From: Ruminococcaceae bacterium UBA6364
GTDB taxonomy: Bacteria > Bacillota > Clostridia > Oscillospirales > Acutalibacteraceae
DNA length: 9,016 nt
Direction of reading: 5' to 3'
Assembly: GCA_002440045.1 (NCBI GenBank)
Contig: DJRI01000151.1
Location: forward strand, 498 to 9,513
Shown: positions 6,621 to 9,016 of the stretch, piece after piece
Layout of the letters: the number at the start of each line of letters is the position of its first letter
Numbering within the stretch: position 1 is the stretch's first letter
The notes under the pieces: generated by a model
Told to the model about the DNA's origin: nothing
Databases searched by the model: none
Seen by the model: only the letters and a program-made list of their open reading frames with translations
Position numbers and translations under genes: made by a program

Positions 6621-8327
6621 TTGAAAAAAGTAATATCTGTATTACTCGCACTTTTACTCGTTGCCTCGATGCTTTCGGTTGCAGCTTTTGCCGAAAGCGG
6701 CAGTGACCTTAAAATAGCCGTCGCGTCCGATTTGCATTATTGCAGAACGCCCGAGGCTATTGAGGGCCCTTCGGTCGGCTCCATTGACGACCCGATTTAT
6801 TGGTATGCAAACCGACGCGCCGCAATGGAAACCGAAAGCGGCTTTATAATCGACGAGTTTTTAAAGCAGTGTGCCGACAGCGACTGCGATTATGTTCTTA
6901 TTTCGGGTGACCTTGCCGACAGCGGCAGAAGATACCCCGAAGAGCATTATGATGTTGCCGAAAAGCTCAGAAAATTTGAAGCCGAAACAGGTAAAGACGT
7001 TTTTGTTATAGACGGCAATCACGACCTCGGCGAAGATACTATGACCGACGTTGATGATTTCAAAAAAATTTATGCTGATTTCGGATATGATAAGGCGCTT
7101 GAAACACTTGACGGGACTTGCTCTTACACAGCAAATCTCGGCGAAAAATATCGCCTTATCGCACTTGATTCGTGCGACCCGACAGCTTCGACTGCCGACG
7201 GAATGAATGCCGAAAGGGTTGACTGGGTAATAACTCAGGCGAAGCTTGCCAAAAATGACGGGCGCTATCCGATACTTATGATGCACCACAATCTTCTTGA
7301 CCATATGCCGCTCCAAAGGGTGTTCAGCAAAAACTTTATAGTTAAATTTCATTATTCTACAGCTGAGCTTTTTGCCGACGCGGGGATAAAAATTGTTATT
7401 TCCGGACACGAGCATTGCAGTGACGCGACATCGTACACAAGCGGACTCGGCAATACGATATATGACTTTGCCACTACTTCACTCACGATGTATCCCACAG
7501 CGTACAGGGTATTTGAATTTTCGGATTCCGAAATATCGTATACTGCAAAAACAATAGAAAGCATAGATACTGCGGCGCTTACAGGCGCAGTTTCGGGCTA
7601 CAGCGACGAGCAGATTGCACTTATGAACGCAGGGCTTAACAGTTATGCCAAAGGCTTTCTTAAAGCGGGCGTTCAGTACCGTCTTGAGCGTTCACTCTCT
7701 ATGGAAAAGCTTGGTGTAAGTGAGGACGCGCCTTATTATGAGCTTGTGAAAAATGCCGTTGATACGTTGCTTCTTCTCTTAAACAAGCCTCTTTACGGCG
7801 AGGGAAGCGTAAGTGAAATCGCCTCGGGCTATAACATTGAAATACCGTCGACGCCCTATAAAACGGGGTGGGATCTTGCAACCGACCTTGTGGCGGCGCA
7901 CTATGCCGGCGAAGAACCGTTTTCGCCCGACAGACCCGAAGTTACCGCTTTTTTGAGAACAGCGGCGGTTATCCTGCGCGAGCTTATGCCGAAGGTCGGC
8001 GCAGAGGTTTATTATGACGCGGCAAACGCATTGCTTGCCGCCGACGGAACATCGGATTTAAGTTCCGCAATTGTTTCTGATTTTTCGGGAGCAGACGGAA
8101 TAACGCCTGCCGAGTATTTTATTTATTCGCTTGCTTCGCCCATTATTTACGGCTTTGCTTATGACGACGACGGTGTTAACGACAATAACGGCGTTCTTTC
8201 GGGGTACGGTGAAAGCGAAAACAATGAGCTTTCAAACGGACTTGACGGCACTTTGGGTGAAATACTCAAAAAGCTTCAGTATATTGTTCATTATCTTTTA
8301 AGAATATTTGATGTGATTTTGAAATAA
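6621..8327 (+). CDS. Secreted calcineurin-like metallophosphoesterase (568 aa)
   Basis: The signal peptide is residues 1-24 (MKKVISVLLALLLVASMLSV to AAFA, cleavage before ES). The metallophosphoesterase motifs appear in order: SDLHY (D37, H39), SGDLAD (D97), GNHD (N133, H134), MMHHN (H222, H223) and SGHEH (H263, H265). These are the expected two-metal ligands, so the enzyme should be active outside the cell on phosphomonoesters or diesters such as nucleotides; the substrate is not evident. The catalytic domain ends near 310. The remaining 250 residues are mostly helical, match no family I recognise, and finish in an amphipathic helix (LGEILKKLQYIVHYLLRIFD, then VILK). No LPxTG-like anchor is present. 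TTG start with a strong ribosome site. The next gene begins 12 nt later, implying one operon. Confidence 0.93.
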   Translation: MKKVISVLLALLLVASMLSVAAFAESGSDLKIAVASDLHYCRTPEAIEGPSVGSIDDPIYWYANRRAAMETESGFIIDEFLKQCADSDCDYVLISGDLADSGRRYPEEHYDVAEKLRKFEAETGKDVFVIDGNHDLGEDTMTDVDDFKKIYADFGYDKALETLDGTCSYTANLGEKYRLIALDSCDPTASTADGMNAERVDWVITQAKLAKNDGRYPILMMHHNLLDHMPLQRVFSKNFIVKFHYSTAELFADAGIKIVISGHEHCSDATSYTSGLGNTIYDFATTSLTMYPTAYRVFEFSDSEISYTAKTIESIDTAALTGAVSGYSDEQIALMNAGLNSYAKGFLKAGVQYRLERSLSMEKLGVSEDAPYYELVKNAVDTLLLLLNKPLYGEGSVSEIASGYNIEIPSTPYKTGWDLATDLVAAHYAGEEPFSPDRPEVTAFLRTAAVILRELMPKVGAEVYYDAANALLAADGTSDLSSAIVSDFSGADGITPAEYFIYSLASPIIYGFAYDDDGVNDNNGVLSGYGESENNELSNGLDGTLGEILKKLQYIVHYLLRIFDVILK

Positions 8328-8334
8328 GAGGTGG
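8328..8334 (+). promoter_or_regulatory. Ribosome binding site deciding the TTG start at 8340
   Basis: GAGGTGG begins immediately after the stop codon of the upstream gene and sits 5 nt before TTG at 8340, which opens a signal peptide. Confidence 0.7.
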
Positions 8335-8339
8335 CGGTT

Positions 8340-9016
8340 TTGAGTTTGAAATTAAAAAAATCAATCTCGGCAATTCTTTGCATATGCCTTCTTTTTTCGG
8401 CGTCGGTTTGTGCGTTTGCCGCGAACAATGTTCCGTCAAGCGACGAATGGCTTGCGCAAAAAGAGGATATTTTTAAGCCCGACGGCAAAATGAGCCTTAC
8501 GCCCGGCGAAAAAGACGGTGACATTAATTTTTCGTGGGTAACTGTCGGCACAAACATAGCTTTTGAGCGCTTTGTTTACGGCGTTGACCCCGAGCTTTCA
8601 GAGCCGCTTGAAGCGGAGGTTACACCGCTTACAACATCTTCGTTTGTTTACACGGCAAACAGGGTTTCTCTTAAAGGTCTTGACAGCGGAACATACTATT
8701 ATAACTACACCTACAAAGGCGAGTGGCAGGGCGTTTCAAGCTTTAGAGTAGCTGATGCAAGTGACGGCTTTTCTGTAATGCTTTGCTCAGACCCGCAGCT
8801 TGGCCGCTCCGGAAGCGACAGCGACGAAGCCGTTCTTGACGACGCCTACGGGTGGGACCGCACCCTTAAAGCCGCAATGAAAAAATGCCCCGATATGAGC
8901 TTTATTCTTTGTGCGGGCGACGAGGTTAATATGGCGCTCAGCAAAAAGCAGTATAACGCGCTTCTTTACCCCGAAGTTTTAAGAAGTATTCCTGTTGCCG
9001 CCGCAGTCGGCAATCG
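8340..9016 (+). CDS. Secreted purple-acid-phosphatase-like metallophosphoesterase, 3'-partial
   Basis: The frame is open from TTG at 8340 to the window end (225 full codons plus two bases) and is easily missed if only ATG is accepted. The first 27 residues form a signal peptide (MSLKLKKSISAILCICLLFS, then ASVCAFA). Residues of about 47-140 look like the fibronectin-III-like N-terminal domain of purple acid phosphatases (GDINFSWVTVG, LKGLDSGTYYYNYTYKGEWQ). The catalytic domain then opens with SVMLCSDPQLG (D151, Q153), ILCAGDEVN (D194) and AAAVGN (N225). DPQ in place of DxH matches what I recall of a clostridial PAP-like subfamily. The residue after GN is Arg (bases CG), not the expected His. 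The role is probably extracellular phosphate release, together with the upstream phosphoesterase. Confidence 0.88.
   Translation, partial: MSLKLKKSISAILCICLLFSASVCAFAANNVPSSDEWLAQKEDIFKPDGKMSLTPGEKDGDINFSWVTVGTNIAFERFVYGVDPELSEPLEAEVTPLTTSSFVYTANRVSLKGLDSGTYYYNYTYKGEWQGVSSFRVADASDGFSVMLCSDPQLGRSGSDSDEAVLDDAYGWDRTLKAAMKKCPDMSFILCAGDEVNMALSKKQYNALLYPEVLRSIPVAAAVGN

Noticed and set aside
8563..8751. A 62-codon + strand open frame near the window end
   Set aside because: It overlaps in another frame the PAP-like gene starting at 8340, whose signal peptide and motifs are clear.
1..9016. Defence system, CRISPR array, phage or insertion sequence
   Set aside because: No regular repeat-spacer pattern, transposase, integrase, toxin-antitoxin pair or nuclease motif was found on either strand.

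Overview
The window looks like chromosome of a strictly anaerobic Gram-positive of the class Clostridia, probably a gut Oscillospirales/Ruminococcaceae-type organism. This is inference from moderate G+C, AGGAGG-like ribosome sites, frequent TTG starts, a Gram-positive-style C-terminal anchor (NTGD, membrane segment, RKKKED), and soluble multi-cluster iron-sulfur flavoenzymes of the kind anaerobes use to balance NADH, NADPH and ferredoxin. No taxonomic marker gene is present. All genes are on the + strand.

Region 1 (1-3591) is an electron-transfer operon. The 3' part of a NuoF/HydB-type FMN and Fe-S subunit overlaps by 8 nt a 769-residue protein. That protein joins a NuoG-like [2Fe-2S] domain, a GltD/NfnB-like FAD and NAD(P)H module, and a ferredoxin tail like the N-terminus of HydA/FdhA. 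Together they suggest a soluble complex moving electrons between NAD(H), NADP(H) and ferredoxin, possibly an electron-bifurcating transhydrogenase related to Sporomusa-type Nfn. A foldable element follows at 3600-3687.

Region 2 (3690-5021) is a self-contained unit for an abundant-looking surface protein: A/T-rich upstream tract, near-consensus promoter, leader with an inverted repeat, strong ribosome site, a 361-residue secreted protein with a cohesin-like domain and C-terminal anchor, then a textbook terminator. Its Ile codon use (mostly ATC, almost no ATA) differs from its neighbours and suggests high expression.

Region 3 (5103-6483) is a single-gene unit for a 12-TM MFS transporter of the FucP/FHS type, followed by two hairpins, the second an intrinsic terminator.

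Region 4 (6484-9016) starts with an intergenic region rich in inverted repeats, followed by two tandem secreted metallophosphoesterases with TTG starts. The first is complete (568 aa). The second is a purple-acid-phosphatase-like protein that runs off the window and reads Arg where the GNH motif expects His. They are 12 nt apart and probably co-transcribed, which suggests extracellular phosphate-ester scavenging.

No tRNA, rRNA, CRISPR array, insertion sequence or phage gene was recognised. No stretch longer than 300 bases lacks a gene.
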